DNA of 64,000 bases, from the NCBI GenBank assembly GCA_903832735.1, contig CAILCO010000039.1, positions 1-64,000 of the forward strand. Direction: 5' to 3'. The notes below the pieces were generated by a model that ran no database searches, had not been told where the DNA came from, and saw only the letters and a list, made by a program, of their open reading frames with translations. The DNA comes from an uncultured Sterolibacterium sp. Lineage in GTDB: Bacteria > Pseudomonadota > Gammaproteobacteria > Burkholderiales > Rhodocyclaceae. This document shows, one piece after another, positions 36,938 through 44,987 of this stretch. A program made the position numbers and the translations under genes. Within the stretch, counting starts at the first letter, position 1; each line of letters opens with the position of its first letter.

Positions 36938-38293
36938 CTAGGCCGAAGCGCGGGGCAGTTCCAGCCGGGCCACCAGACCGCCGTCGGCATCGTTGCGCAG
37001 CCTGAGCGTGCCGCCGTGCTGGAGCGCGATGTTGCGCGCGATGGTCAGGCCGATGCCGGTACCGCCGGTGTCCCGGGAGCGCGAGCCTTCGAGCCGGAAA
37101 AATGCGTCGAACACCGATTCCAGCCGGTCTTCTGGGATGCCCGGACCGCCGTCCTGCAACTCCACGACCACCTTCGCCTCGTCCGCGGCGACCGAGATCC
37201 TGGCATAGCCGCCGTAGTTCACCGCGTTGTCGATCAGATTGGTCAGGCAGCGGCGCATGGCGTTGGGCCGGGTGGCCACGAAGGCGCCGGTCAGACCCGC
37301 CACCGTCACATCCTGCCCGGCTTCCACGGCATCGGCGCAGACGCTGTCGATGATGGAGTCGAAGTCCATGCGTTGCGTGGCTTCCCGCGAACTCATGCTC
37401 CGCGCGAGATCGAGACCGTCGCGGATCATGCCCTCCATCGCCGAGAGGTCGTCGACCAGCCTGGCCCGCAACTCCTGGTCCGCGACCTTTTCCAGGCGCA
37501 GACGCAACCGCGTCAGCGGAGTCTGCAGGTCGTGGGTGATCGCCGCCAGCATCTGCGTGCGCTCGCGGATGAAGCTGCGTATCTGCGCCTGCATCGCATT
37601 GAATGCGCCGGCAGCGTGACGCACCTCGGCCGGACCGCGTTCCAGCAACGGCGGATGCTCGATGTCGCGACCCAGATCGCCTGCCGCCTCGGCCAGACGC
37701 GCCAGCGGCTTGGTCGTCTGCACCGCCACCGTGTAGGCGATCAGGCACAGGCAGCAGAGGAAGAAGATGAAATAGGCCAGCTGCCGCCGGGTGCGCAATG
37801 GCGCGGCAAACGCCCGGTCGGCGCGCTGCATATGCAGCAGGAAGGCGAGCGGCGTGCCGTCGCGCAGGCTGACGAAGACGCGCTCGCACTGCCCGTCGAC
37901 CCGGCCGCCCGCCACGGTCTGGCAATCCGCGCCGCGCGAGCGCCACGCCACGACTTCGCGCCTGCCGGCCAGACGCTCGCGCAGAGCGTCGGCGAACTCG
38001 ACATCCGGCTCTCCGCCCGACTTGGCCGTCATGCCTAACTCGTTCGCGTCGTCGACCCGGATGCCGTTGCGGCTGGCCGCCGAGAGCACCTGCGGCCGGG
38101 TCTGCGCGGGCACTTCGTCGAGCATCAGGGTGAGTTGCTCGATCCTCTCGACGGCGCGCAACGTCCGCAACTGAGCGATGAACTCCTGCCGGTCGCCGCC
38201 GGCGAAATACAGCGTCAGCGCCACCGAGGCGAGCACGCCGCCGACCAGCACGACGAACACCCGCCCGAGCATGGAAGAAAAGAAGGCGCTCAC
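36938..38293 (-). CDS. Sensor histidine kinase, EnvZ-like
   Basis: A 451-residue kinase. Membrane helix 1 (~9-30) and helix 2 (~172-192) flank a ~140-residue periplasmic sensor. A HAMP domain (TTKPLARLAEAAGDL) follows, then the H-box ITHDLQTPLTRLRLRLE with His254, the N-box CLTNLIDNAVNYG, and G-boxes DGGPGIPE and GGTGIGLTIARNI. The H-box has Gln where EnvZ has Arg. It begins 1 bp after its response regulator ends, so the pair is one transcript. The Spy-like gene on the other side of the regulator suggests envelope or metal stress as the signal (inference). Confidence 0.94.
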   Translation of the reverse strand: MSAFFSSMLGRVFVVLVGGVLASVALTLYFAGGDRQEFIAQLRTLRAVERIEQLTLMLDEVPAQTRPQVLSAASRNGIRVDDANELGMTAKSGGEPDVEFADALRERLAGRREVVAWRSRGADCQTVAGGRVDGQCERVFVSLRDGTPLAFLLHMQRADRAFAAPLRTRRQLAYFIFFLCCLCLIAYTVAVQTTKPLARLAEAAGDLGRDIEHPPLLERGPAEVRHAAGAFNAMQAQIRSFIRERTQMLAAITHDLQTPLTRLRLRLEKVADQELRARLVDDLSAMEGMIRDGLDLARSMSSREATQRMDFDSIIDSVCADAVEAGQDVTVAGLTGAFVATRPNAMRRCLTNLIDNAVNYGGYARISVAADEAKVVVELQDGGPGIPEDRLESVFDAFFRLEGSRSRDTGGTGIGLTIARNIALQHGGTLRLRNDADGGLVARLELPRASA

Positions 38294-38294
38294 C

Positions 38295-39017
38295 TCATGC
38301 CTCGATGCTGACGGTGGCCGCGAGCACGTAGCCTTCGTTGCGCACGGTCTTGATCAGCATCGGCGCCTTGGCGTCTTCCATCAATTTCTGCCGCAGGCGG
38401 CTGATCTGCAGGTCGATCGAGCGGTCGAAGGGATCGGCATCGCGCCCCTTGGTGAAATTGAGCAACTGGTCGCGCGTCAGTACCCGATGGGGATGTTCGA
38501 GCAACACCTTGAGCAGCCGGAATTCCGCGCCGGAAAGCATCACGGCGGTGCCCGCGGGGCTGACCAGATGCCTGGCGACCAGATCGAGCAGCCAGCCGGC
38601 GAAACTCATCCGTTTGGCTTCCTGCGCTTCCAGATTCGCCGGCAAAGTCAGCGTGCGGCGCAACACGTTGCGAATTCGGGCCACCAGTTCGCGGGGTTCG
38701 AAAGGCTTGGTCAGATAGTCGTCCGCGCCCATCTCCAGCCCCAGGATGCGATCGACCGCCGTGCCGCGTGCGGTCAGCATGATCACCGGCAGACTGGATT
38801 TCGCGCGCAGCGTCCGGCACAGGGTCAGGCCATCCTCGCCCGGCAGCGTTAGATCGAGCACCACCAGTTCGACCGGCGCCGCCGCCAGGGCCTGCCACAT
38901 GGCGGCGCCATCGCCGGCGGTGATCGTGCGGAAGCCGTTGCCGTCGAGATATTCGGCGAGCAGAACCCTGATCTCGCGATCGTCATCGACCACCAGGATG
39001 CGCGCCTGAGTCTCCAT
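38295..39017 (-). CDS. OmpR-family response regulator
   Basis: A 240-residue two-domain regulator. The receiver starts ARILVVDDDREIRVLLAEYL, and the phospho-acceptor is Asp55 in VVLDLTLPGEDG. The switch lysine lies in DDYLTKPFEPRELVARI. The C-terminal OmpR winged helix includes LTRDQLLNFTKGRDADPFDRSIDLQISRLRQKL. The ATG at 39017 gives the normal start METQARILVVDDD; upstream codons are spurious. It precedes its kinase gene and is divergent from the Spy-like gene. Three TGTC direct repeats near 39163-39186 in that divergent region could be its binding sites. Confidence 0.95.
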   Translation of the reverse strand: METQARILVVDDDREIRVLLAEYLDGNGFRTITAGDGAAMWQALAAAPVELVVLDLTLPGEDGLTLCRTLRAKSSLPVIMLTARGTAVDRILGLEMGADDYLTKPFEPRELVARIRNVLRRTLTLPANLEAQEAKRMSFAGWLLDLVARHLVSPAGTAVMLSGAEFRLLKVLLEHPHRVLTRDQLLNFTKGRDADPFDRSIDLQISRLRQKLMEDAKAPMLIKTVRNEGYVLAATVSIEA

Positions 39018-39216
39018 GCCGCGCATTATGCCGACCCCGCCGCGGCCTTGCGCCGTCGATTTGTAGCCGCCTGTATTGAATCGCGCGACAGACACAGAGA
39101 GATACAACTATTCCGCAGCAGGACACAAGACGGAAACAACTTGAAGCGCAGAATCATGGTCGTGTCACGCATCTGTCAATCTGTCGCTTCGCAATTTTCA
39201 GTTCAGGAGATTCTTC
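39018..39216. promoter_or_regulatory. Divergent promoter region, response regulator and Spy-like gene
   Basis: A 199-bp spacer containing TGTCA at 39163-39167, TGTCA at 39174-39178 and TGTCG at 39182-39186 in direct orientation just upstream of the Spy-like gene. OmpR-family regulators bind direct repeats with about 10-11 bp spacing, so the first pair (11-bp period) fits. A CAGGAG ribosome-binding site precedes 39217. This is inference from spacing only. Confidence 0.4.
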
Positions 39217-39648
39217 ATGAGCAAGCTCCACACCTTGGTCGCCTTCGCCGCCGCCGCCCTGGTCGCGGGCACGGCCATCGCCGATAACAACGCCGGCCCC
39301 GGTCCTGGTCCCGGCCAACGTCCCGATGCCGCCAGGTTCCGCGAACATATGGAAAAACACCGGGCCAGGCTGCACGACAAGCTCCAACTCGCCGCAGATC
39401 AGGAAGCCGCCTGGCAGGTTTTCACTGAGAAGACCAAACCCCAACCACCCCGGGCGCGGGCCGTGAAGTCCGAACTGGCGGCCTTGCCGGCACCCGCGCG
39501 GATGGACCGAATGGTCGCCCTGTTCAAGGAACGGGAAGCCAGGATGATCGAGAGGGCGGCCGCGGTCAAGGAATTTTACGCGGTGCTCAAGCCGGAGCAG
39601 CAGAAGGTGTTCGACCGAATGACCGTCTGGCCGCGAAAGAAGCACTGA
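39217..39648 (+). CDS. Spy/CpxP-like periplasmic LTXXQ-type protein
   Basis: A 143-residue exported protein. The signal peptide is LHTLVAFAAAALVAGTAIA, with cleavage before DNNAG. A Gly/Pro-rich stretch (GPGPGPGQRP) follows, then a helical region with paired repeats like MEKHRARLHDKLQLAADQEAAWQVF and VLKPEQQKVFDRMT; the latter is the LTxxQ-type motif. Spy and CpxP are periplasmic chaperones or stress sensors controlled by two-component systems. The divergent regulator and kinase at 36938-39017 make local control likely. Confidence 0.85.
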   Translation: MSKLHTLVAFAAAALVAGTAIADNNAGPGPGPGQRPDAARFREHMEKHRARLHDKLQLAADQEAAWQVFTEKTKPQPPRARAVKSELAALPAPARMDRMVALFKEREARMIERAAAVKEFYAVLKPEQQKVFDRMTVWPRKKH

Positions 39649-39662
39649 GCGTCGGCGCCGCC

Positions 39663-39788
39663 ATGGAATTCATCAGCATGACGGCGGTCGCAACGACGGG
39701 CTCCGCCTGCCTGCCCGCGCTGTTGCGGACGCTGTCGCTGGTTGTCGCGGTCTGCGTCGCCATCGCCATGTCGGGTTGCGGCGCGTAG
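39663..39788 (+). CDS. Possible 41-residue membrane peptide
   Basis: An ATG at 39663, 14 bp after the Spy-like gene, opens a 41-codon frame. It encodes one hydrophobic segment (LPALLRTLSLVVAVCVAIAM) and ends SGCGA. This could be a small membrane protein or a degenerate lipoprotein start (the MSGC sequence looks like a lipobox just before the stop). There is no homology that I recognise, and no strong ribosome-binding site. It may not be a gene. Confidence 0.25.
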   Translation: MEFISMTAVATTGSACLPALLRTLSLVVAVCVAIAMSGCGA

Positions 39789-39892
39789 ACAAATCTCCAG
39801 ATCTCAGATCTGCGCAGAACTGCGACCAAGCCGCCCGTATCCCTCTGCTCTCGGGATAAGATGCGGGCACCCGTATCTCCGGCTCGGCCCCG

Positions 39893-41308
39893 ATGCTCTT
39901 ACGATTTCTCCTCTGCTGCCTCCTGCTCTTCACTCCTGCGCTCGCCGCGGCCGACCATTCGGCTTCGCCGCGCCTGCCGGAAGCGGTGGCGCGTGCACTT
40001 TCGGCCGCGAACATTCCCGCGTCGGCGGTGGCGCTGCTGGTGCAGGGCGCGGCTTCATCAAGGCCCAGCCTCAGCATCAATGCCGACTTGCCGTTGAATC
40101 CGGGATCAGTGATGAAGCTGCTCACCACTTATGCCGCGCTCGACCTGCTCGGACCCGCCTATACCTGGAAGACCGAGGCCTGGATCGACGGCGTCCTGAG
40201 CAATGGCGTGCTCGAGGGCAACCTGACCCTGAAGGGCGGCGGCGATCCGAAACTGAGCTTCGAGCAGTTCTGGCTGCTGCTGCGGAATTTGCGCGCCAGG
40301 GGATTGCGCGAGATCCGCGGCGACCTGGTCCTCGACCGCAGCCTGTTCAACAGCGCCGAGAGCGCGCCCTTCGACGACCGGCCGCTGCGTCCCTACAATG
40401 TGACGCCCGACGCGCTGCTGCTCAACTTCAAGACGCTGCGCCTGCAATTCCTTCCCACACCCGGCCAGGACAGTATCGCCGTGTTCGCCGAACCGCGGCC
40501 GGCCGGTCTGGCGATCGCCAACCTGATCCGTCCCAGCCAGGATGGCTGCGGCGACTGGCAGGCCGGGCTCGCGACCGAACTGTCCGATGACCGCCTCACG
40601 CTCTCGGGCAGCTACCCGGTAGCTTGCGGCGAGAAGTCGCTGAGCCTGGGCGTGCTCTCCCACCCGTTATTCGTCCTCGGCGTGTTCCGCCAACTCTGGC
40701 AGGAGCTCGGCGGCAGCTTTCCCGGCCGCCTGCGCGACGGCACTGCCCCTGCGGATGCGCGCCTGGTGAGCAGCATCGCTTCGCCCTCATTGGCCGAGGT
40801 GGTGCGCGACATCAACAAGTTCAGCAACAACGTGATGGCGCGCCAACTGTTCCTCACGCTGGGTGCGGAGGCGGTCCACGGCGCCGCCTCGCCGGCCGAT
40901 GCCGAACGGGCCGTGCGCGCTTGGCTGGCCAGGAAGCAACTGAACTTCCCGGAACTGGTTCTGGAAAACGGCTCCGGCCTGTCCCGGCGCGAACGTCTCA
41001 GCGCCGGGAGTCTGGCGCGCCTGCTGGCGCTCGCCTGGGCGAGCCCGCTGATGCCCGAGTTTGTCGCTTCGCTGCCGCTTGCCGCAGTCGACGGCACAAT
41101 GAAAAAACGCCTCCGGCAAAATGGCGCGGCCGGTCAGGCGCACATCAAGACCGGCAGCCTGGACGGCGTCAAGACCATCGCCGGTTATGTCCAGGACCGC
41201 GAGGGCAAATGGCAGATCGTCGTCTTCCTGATCAACCATGCCAATGCCGCCGCAGCCCAGGAGGCGCAGGACGCGCTGCTGCAATGGGTGTATCAGCGCG
41301 GCGGCTGA
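39893..41308 (+). CDS. dacB: D-alanyl-D-alanine carboxypeptidase/endopeptidase (PBP4)
   Basis: A 471-residue class C penicillin-binding protein that trims and cleaves peptidoglycan cross-links in the periplasm. It has a signal peptide (FLLCCLLLFTPALAAA). The catalytic triad motifs are PGSVMKLL (Ser72 and Lys75), SNN (311-313) and HIKTGSLDG (Lys-Thr-Gly 419-421). The long insertion between the first two motifs is typical of PBP4. It is followed after 34 bp by a DsbA-family gene on the same strand. Confidence 0.95.
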   Translation: MLLRFLLCCLLLFTPALAAADHSASPRLPEAVARALSAANIPASAVALLVQGAASSRPSLSINADLPLNPGSVMKLLTTYAALDLLGPAYTWKTEAWIDGVLSNGVLEGNLTLKGGGDPKLSFEQFWLLLRNLRARGLREIRGDLVLDRSLFNSAESAPFDDRPLRPYNVTPDALLLNFKTLRLQFLPTPGQDSIAVFAEPRPAGLAIANLIRPSQDGCGDWQAGLATELSDDRLTLSGSYPVACGEKSLSLGVLSHPLFVLGVFRQLWQELGGSFPGRLRDGTAPADARLVSSIASPSLAEVVRDINKFSNNVMARQLFLTLGAEAVHGAASPADAERAVRAWLARKQLNFPELVLENGSGLSRRERLSAGSLARLLALAWASPLMPEFVASLPLAAVDGTMKKRLRQNGAAGQAHIKTGSLDGVKTIAGYVQDREGKWQIVVFLINHANAAAAQEAQDALLQWVYQRGG

Positions 41309-41342
41309 GGGATAATGCCGTGATCCATTCCTGAGCAAAGCC

Positions 41343-42005
41343 ATGACCACTGCCCTGAAGATCGACTTCGTCTCCGACGTATCCTGCCCCTGGTGCGCCA
41401 TCGGCCTCGCCGCGCTGGAGCAGGCGCTCGCCCGCCTGTCCGGCGAAGTCAGCACCGAACTGCATTGCCAGCCCTTCGAGCTCAATCCCGGGATGCCGCC
41501 CGGCGGACAGGACATCACCGAACACCTGACGCAAAAATACGCCAGCACCCCGGAACAACAGGCGCAATCGCGCGAGGCGATACGCCAGCGCGGCGCCGAA
41601 CTGGGCTTCGACTTTCGCAAGGAAGGACGCGGCCGCATCTACAACACCTTCGCTGCGCACCGTTTGCTGCACTGGGCCGGACTGCCGGAAACCGGCCCGG
41701 CCGGAGCGCAGTGGGCGCTGAAGAAAGCTCTGTTCCGCGCCTACTTCAGCGACGGCGAGAGTCCCGAGGAAGAGCAACTGCTGCTGCGCCTGGCCGGTGA
41801 GGTCGGCCTCGACCTGACACGCGCCCAGGAGATTCTCAACAGCGACGAATACGCGGCGGAGGTCAGGGCGCGCGAGCGCCTCTATACCGATTCGGGCATC
41901 CATTCCGTTCCGGCGGTGATCGTCAATGAAAAGTACCTGATCTCCGGCGGCCAGCCGGTCGAGGTCTTCGAGCAGTCGCTGCGACAAATCGCGCGCGGGG
42001 CCTGA
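41343..42005 (+). CDS. DsbA-family oxidoreductase, FrnE-like
   Basis: A 220-residue cytosolic thioredoxin-fold protein without signal peptide. The active site is SCPWC in FVSDVSCPWCAIGL, followed by the DsbA helical insertion and the cis-Pro segment SVPAVIVNEKYLISGGQP. The pattern matches FrnE-like proteins (2-hydroxychromene-2-carboxylate isomerase superfamily), which act in cytoplasmic disulfide or polyketide chemistry. The substrate is not known. The 93-bp gap behind it begins the regulatory region of the NLR-effector pair. Confidence 0.9.
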   Translation: MTTALKIDFVSDVSCPWCAIGLAALEQALARLSGEVSTELHCQPFELNPGMPPGGQDITEHLTQKYASTPEQQAQSREAIRQRGAELGFDFRKEGRGRIYNTFAAHRLLHWAGLPETGPAGAQWALKKALFRAYFSDGESPEEEQLLLRLAGEVGLDLTRAQEILNSDEYAAEVRARERLYTDSGIHSVPAVIVNEKYLISGGQPVEVFEQSLRQIARGA

Positions 42006-42098
42006 TCGCCGCAATCCATTGTCATACTCCGGTGCTATCATGGCACGGCAAAAGGCCATTGGCATATCGCCATTGGCCCTGTCACAGGAGGACAAATC
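42006..42098 (+). promoter_or_regulatory. Leader of the NLR-effector gene pair with direct repeats
   Basis: This gap holds two direct copies of GCCATTGGC at 42055-42063 and 42069-42077, 14 bp apart, which may be regulator half-sites. A strong ribosome-binding site, CACAGGAGGA, sits at 42083-42092, 7 bp before the GTG start at 42099. No clear -35/-10 pair was identified. Confidence 0.45.
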
Positions 42099-42500
42099 GT
42101 GGATCCCGTTACCCTGATTGTCTCCGCGCTGGCGGCCGGCGCCACCGCGGCTGCAAAGGACACCGCCAGCGAAGCGGTGAAGGATGCCTATCACGGACTG
42201 AAGGCGCTCATCCAGAAGAAGTTTTCCGGCCAGGCCAATGGCGCTGCTGCACTCGCCGACTACGAGAATAAGCCGGAGGGCTGGCGGGCGGAGCGGGCCA
42301 GGGAAGTACTGACGACCGCCGCCGCCCACCAGGACGACGAAATCATCAAAGCCGCCCGGGTGCTGCTCGCGCAGGCGGATCCGCAAGGCCACGCCCAGGG
42401 CAAGTACCAGGTGCATTTTGCCGGCACGGCGTACGGCGTCACGGTAGGCGACAACGCCACGGTACAAAATACCTTCGCGGCTCCGCCCAAGCAGCCGTAA
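42099..42500 (+). CDS. Putative Bell-domain effector with C-terminal amyloid signalling motif
   Basis: A 133-residue protein with GTG start. Residues 1-95 are predicted all-helical: a hydrophobic N-terminal helix (LIVSALAAGATAAA), an amphipathic stretch (DTASEAVKDAYHGLKALIQKK), then a helix around EVLTTAAAHQDDEIIKAARVLLAQ. This resembles the family of small bacterial HeLo-like (Bell) proteins thought to act on membranes in cell death. Residues 105-126 hold a motif with the core GVTVGDNATVQN, almost the same as in the N-terminus of the downstream NTPase. The V-x-V-G core is RHIM-like. A cell-death effector triggered by the NLR is the best hypothesis; no activity is shown. Confidence 0.7.
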   Translation: MDPVTLIVSALAAGATAAAKDTASEAVKDAYHGLKALIQKKFSGQANGAAALADYENKPEGWRAERAREVLTTAAAHQDDEIIKAARVLLAQADPQGHAQGKYQVHFAGTAYGVTVGDNATVQNTFAAPPKQP

Positions 42501-42507
42501 CGCCATC

Positions 42508-44832
42508 GTGAGTCCGCAGCAGCCGGTCGCCTTCGCCGCGCCCGTTCAGGGCGCGACGGTAGGCGACAATGCCAAGGTCGACAATTACTTCGACAACCGT
42601 ACCCTGGTCATCCGCGTCGATGGCCAGGAGCGCACCGTCCCCTTCCTCGCGCCCGCCCTGCCGGCGGATCACGCCATCGTCGGCCACGAGCAGTTGCGGG
42701 CCGAACTGAAGGCCGCGCTGTTCGCCGGCCGGGACCAGTCGCTGATCGTGCTTCCGGGCGTCGGCAAGACGACGCTGGCCATCGAAACGGCCAACGACCC
42801 TGAGGTGCAGGCGCATTTCCCCGACGGCCTGCTCTGGGCGAGTCTGGGACGTTGCCCGGATGTGCTCGGGGAACTCAAAAGGTGGGCCTGGGCGCTGGCC
42901 GTGGACCAGCAGATCCTGGCGCAAGTGCACAGCGTCCCGCAGGCCCGCGACGTCGTCTCGGCGGCCATAGGACAACGGCGGATGCTCCTGGTGATCGACG
43001 ACGTCTGGCAATACGAAGCCGCAAAAATCTTCCAGGATCTGGGCAGTCATTGCGGCCATCTGTTCATTTCCCGGATTCCCGAAATCGCCATCAAATTCAC
43101 CGCCGGCAAACCCACCAAGGTGCGCGAACTCTCCAGCGACGAAGGTATCAGCCTGCTGCGCCAGTTCATCCCCGAAGTCGTCGCCGCCGAACCCCAGGCG
43201 GCCCTGGAACTGGTCGAGGCCACCGGCGGGCTGCCCCTGGCGCTGACGCTGCTGGGCAGCCGGTTGAAGCTGGCCGCCTGGGCCGGCGACGCGGAGCGCA
43301 TCAAGGACGCGCTGGCGGCATACCACGACGAGAAGCAGCGGCAGCAGGCCTATCAAACTCCCGAGGGCAACGACGACCCACCCATCGCCCTCGCCGCCGC
43401 CATCGAACTCAGCTACTCGCACGAATCCTTGGGCTACGAGGAACATCGCGCCCTGCAGGCGCTGTCCGTGTTCCGTCCGAAACCGCACGGCTTCTCCAAG
43501 GATCTCGCCCGGGAAGTCGCCGGCGTCGACAAGGAAATGCTCTACCGACTCAGCGATCTGGGATTGCTCGAAGGCATCCCGGAGAACCGCTACACGATGC
43601 AGCGAACGATCGCCGAGTACATTCGCGGCAAGCTCCCGGCGGAACAGGCGCAGGCCTGCTACCGGCGCGCCGTCGATCACTTTCGCCAGGAAATGATCAC
43701 TATCGAGGAGAGCCTGAAAGCCGATGGCGACTACGCCGGCTGGTATCGCTACGAGAGCCGGGCGTGGCAGGCGGCGAAAAACAACTGGCTTTACTACCTG
43801 GGCCACAGCGGCGCGGACTCGACCACGGCCCTGGCATTTCTCCGCGCCTACTTCGATGCCTTCTGGTGGTGGGGCTGTTACCTGGATTTCGCTTATTGCG
43901 ATCAGCTGATCAAGGAATGGCAGCAAAGCGATTACGCCGGACGCGACGGAGAGATCCTGGCCCTGGTGCGCAAATTCCAGGATGCCTATCCCAAGGAAAC
44001 CGAGAATAGGCACACCAGCGCCTGGACGGAAGTCGCAGCGGCGCTGGAGAAATTGCTGCAACTGGCCGGGCTGGATGGCGACCCGACCCATTGGCCGGAG
44101 GAAGAGCGCCGGCATGTGCGCGGACTGACCGACATCTTCCGGGCCGAAGTCGATCGCTTCGGGCGGCGCGACCCCGATGCCGCCGCACGCTGGTACCAGG
44201 AGGCAGCAGGACTCTTTGCCGGCATCGGCGACCGCTGGGACCAGGCGTGGGTCCTGTACCATTTCGCCGAATTGAATTTCGAGCGCGGCCTGACCGACAC
44301 CGCCCTGGATCAGCTGCGCCTGTCTCTGTCCCTGGGTGTGGCGGAAAACGATCCCGAAGTGATATCCCTGGCCCACCGCGTCCGCGGCGATATTTTTCTG
44401 TCGTTGAACGATCTCGAACGCGCCACCGATGACTACAACCGCGCGCTGTTCCATGCCTATCGCTTCCAGGTCGAACCGACTCCACCCGACCCCTACACGG
44501 TGCAGTTCTATGCGCAGACGGCCGCACGTATCCTGAAGAAACTCAATGGCCTGTACCGGACCCAACAGCCCGATGCCCTGTCCCTCACCGCCGCCCTGCG
44601 GCAGTTCTGGACGCCGGCCCGGCCGCTGTTCGACACGGCAACCGCAACCCCGGATTTCGCGCGCATGTGGCAGGCGGGAGAGGTGCCGGCGCTCAAGGCC
44701 AGCATGTTCCCGCCGGAGTTGCCCAGAGAAGCCATCGCCACGGAGGGCGGGCGCTACGAAGAGCAGGTCAAAGCGGTCTGCGCCGCGCTGCGCGAACGGC
44801 TACCGGGTCTGAAGGGCAGCGACAGCACCTGA
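42508..44832 (+). CDS. NB-ARC STAND NTPase (NLR-like) with N-terminal amyloid motif
   Basis: A 774-residue signal-transduction ATPase starting at GTG, 7 bp after the effector stop. Residues 7-28 are the amyloid motif (core GATVGDNAKVDN). The NB-ARC domain follows: P-loop LPGVGKTTLA (GKT 86-88), Walker B MLLVIDDVW (159-167), and GLPLAL (241-246). After a winged-helix region (LGLLEGIPENRYTMQRTIAEYIRG), the C-terminal ~400 residues contain TPR-like helical repeats (AWVLYHFAELNFERGLTDTALDQL), probably the ligand sensor. The first P-loop Gly is replaced by Val81. There is no catalytic N-terminal effector, so output would pass through the upstream protein. Confidence 0.88.
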   Translation: MSPQQPVAFAAPVQGATVGDNAKVDNYFDNRTLVIRVDGQERTVPFLAPALPADHAIVGHEQLRAELKAALFAGRDQSLIVLPGVGKTTLAIETANDPEVQAHFPDGLLWASLGRCPDVLGELKRWAWALAVDQQILAQVHSVPQARDVVSAAIGQRRMLLVIDDVWQYEAAKIFQDLGSHCGHLFISRIPEIAIKFTAGKPTKVRELSSDEGISLLRQFIPEVVAAEPQAALELVEATGGLPLALTLLGSRLKLAAWAGDAERIKDALAAYHDEKQRQQAYQTPEGNDDPPIALAAAIELSYSHESLGYEEHRALQALSVFRPKPHGFSKDLAREVAGVDKEMLYRLSDLGLLEGIPENRYTMQRTIAEYIRGKLPAEQAQACYRRAVDHFRQEMITIEESLKADGDYAGWYRYESRAWQAAKNNWLYYLGHSGADSTTALAFLRAYFDAFWWWGCYLDFAYCDQLIKEWQQSDYAGRDGEILALVRKFQDAYPKETENRHTSAWTEVAAALEKLLQLAGLDGDPTHWPEEERRHVRGLTDIFRAEVDRFGRRDPDAAARWYQEAAGLFAGIGDRWDQAWVLYHFAELNFERGLTDTALDQLRLSLSLGVAENDPEVISLAHRVRGDIFLSLNDLERATDDYNRALFHAYRFQVEPTPPDPYTVQFYAQTAARILKKLNGLYRTQQPDALSLTAALRQFWTPARPLFDTATATPDFARMWQAGEVPALKASMFPPELPREAIATEGGRYEEQVKAVCAALRERLPGLKGSDST

Positions 44833-44987
44833 AGGGGCGGGCTGCGACGAGCGGAACTTGCCGCCGACCGGCATGCCCCGTCCGCTCGGCCCGTTTGCCT
44901 GCCATCTTAGTTGCGCGCGTCGTGCCCATTTCGCGATCGACCGCAATGAGAACCCGGCTGATCAGCACCATCTGACAGTTCTTGTAA
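44833..44987. other. Intergenic gap with no recognised element
   Basis: This 155-bp stretch separates the NLR stop from the convergent DUF2505-like gene. I found no strong hairpin, repeat or reading frame in it. Confidence 0.4.

Noticed and set aside
42439-44565. 708-codon minus-strand frame opposite the NLR gene
   Set aside because: The plus strand carries clear NB-ARC motifs. The minus frame has no recognisable domain and is a shadow.
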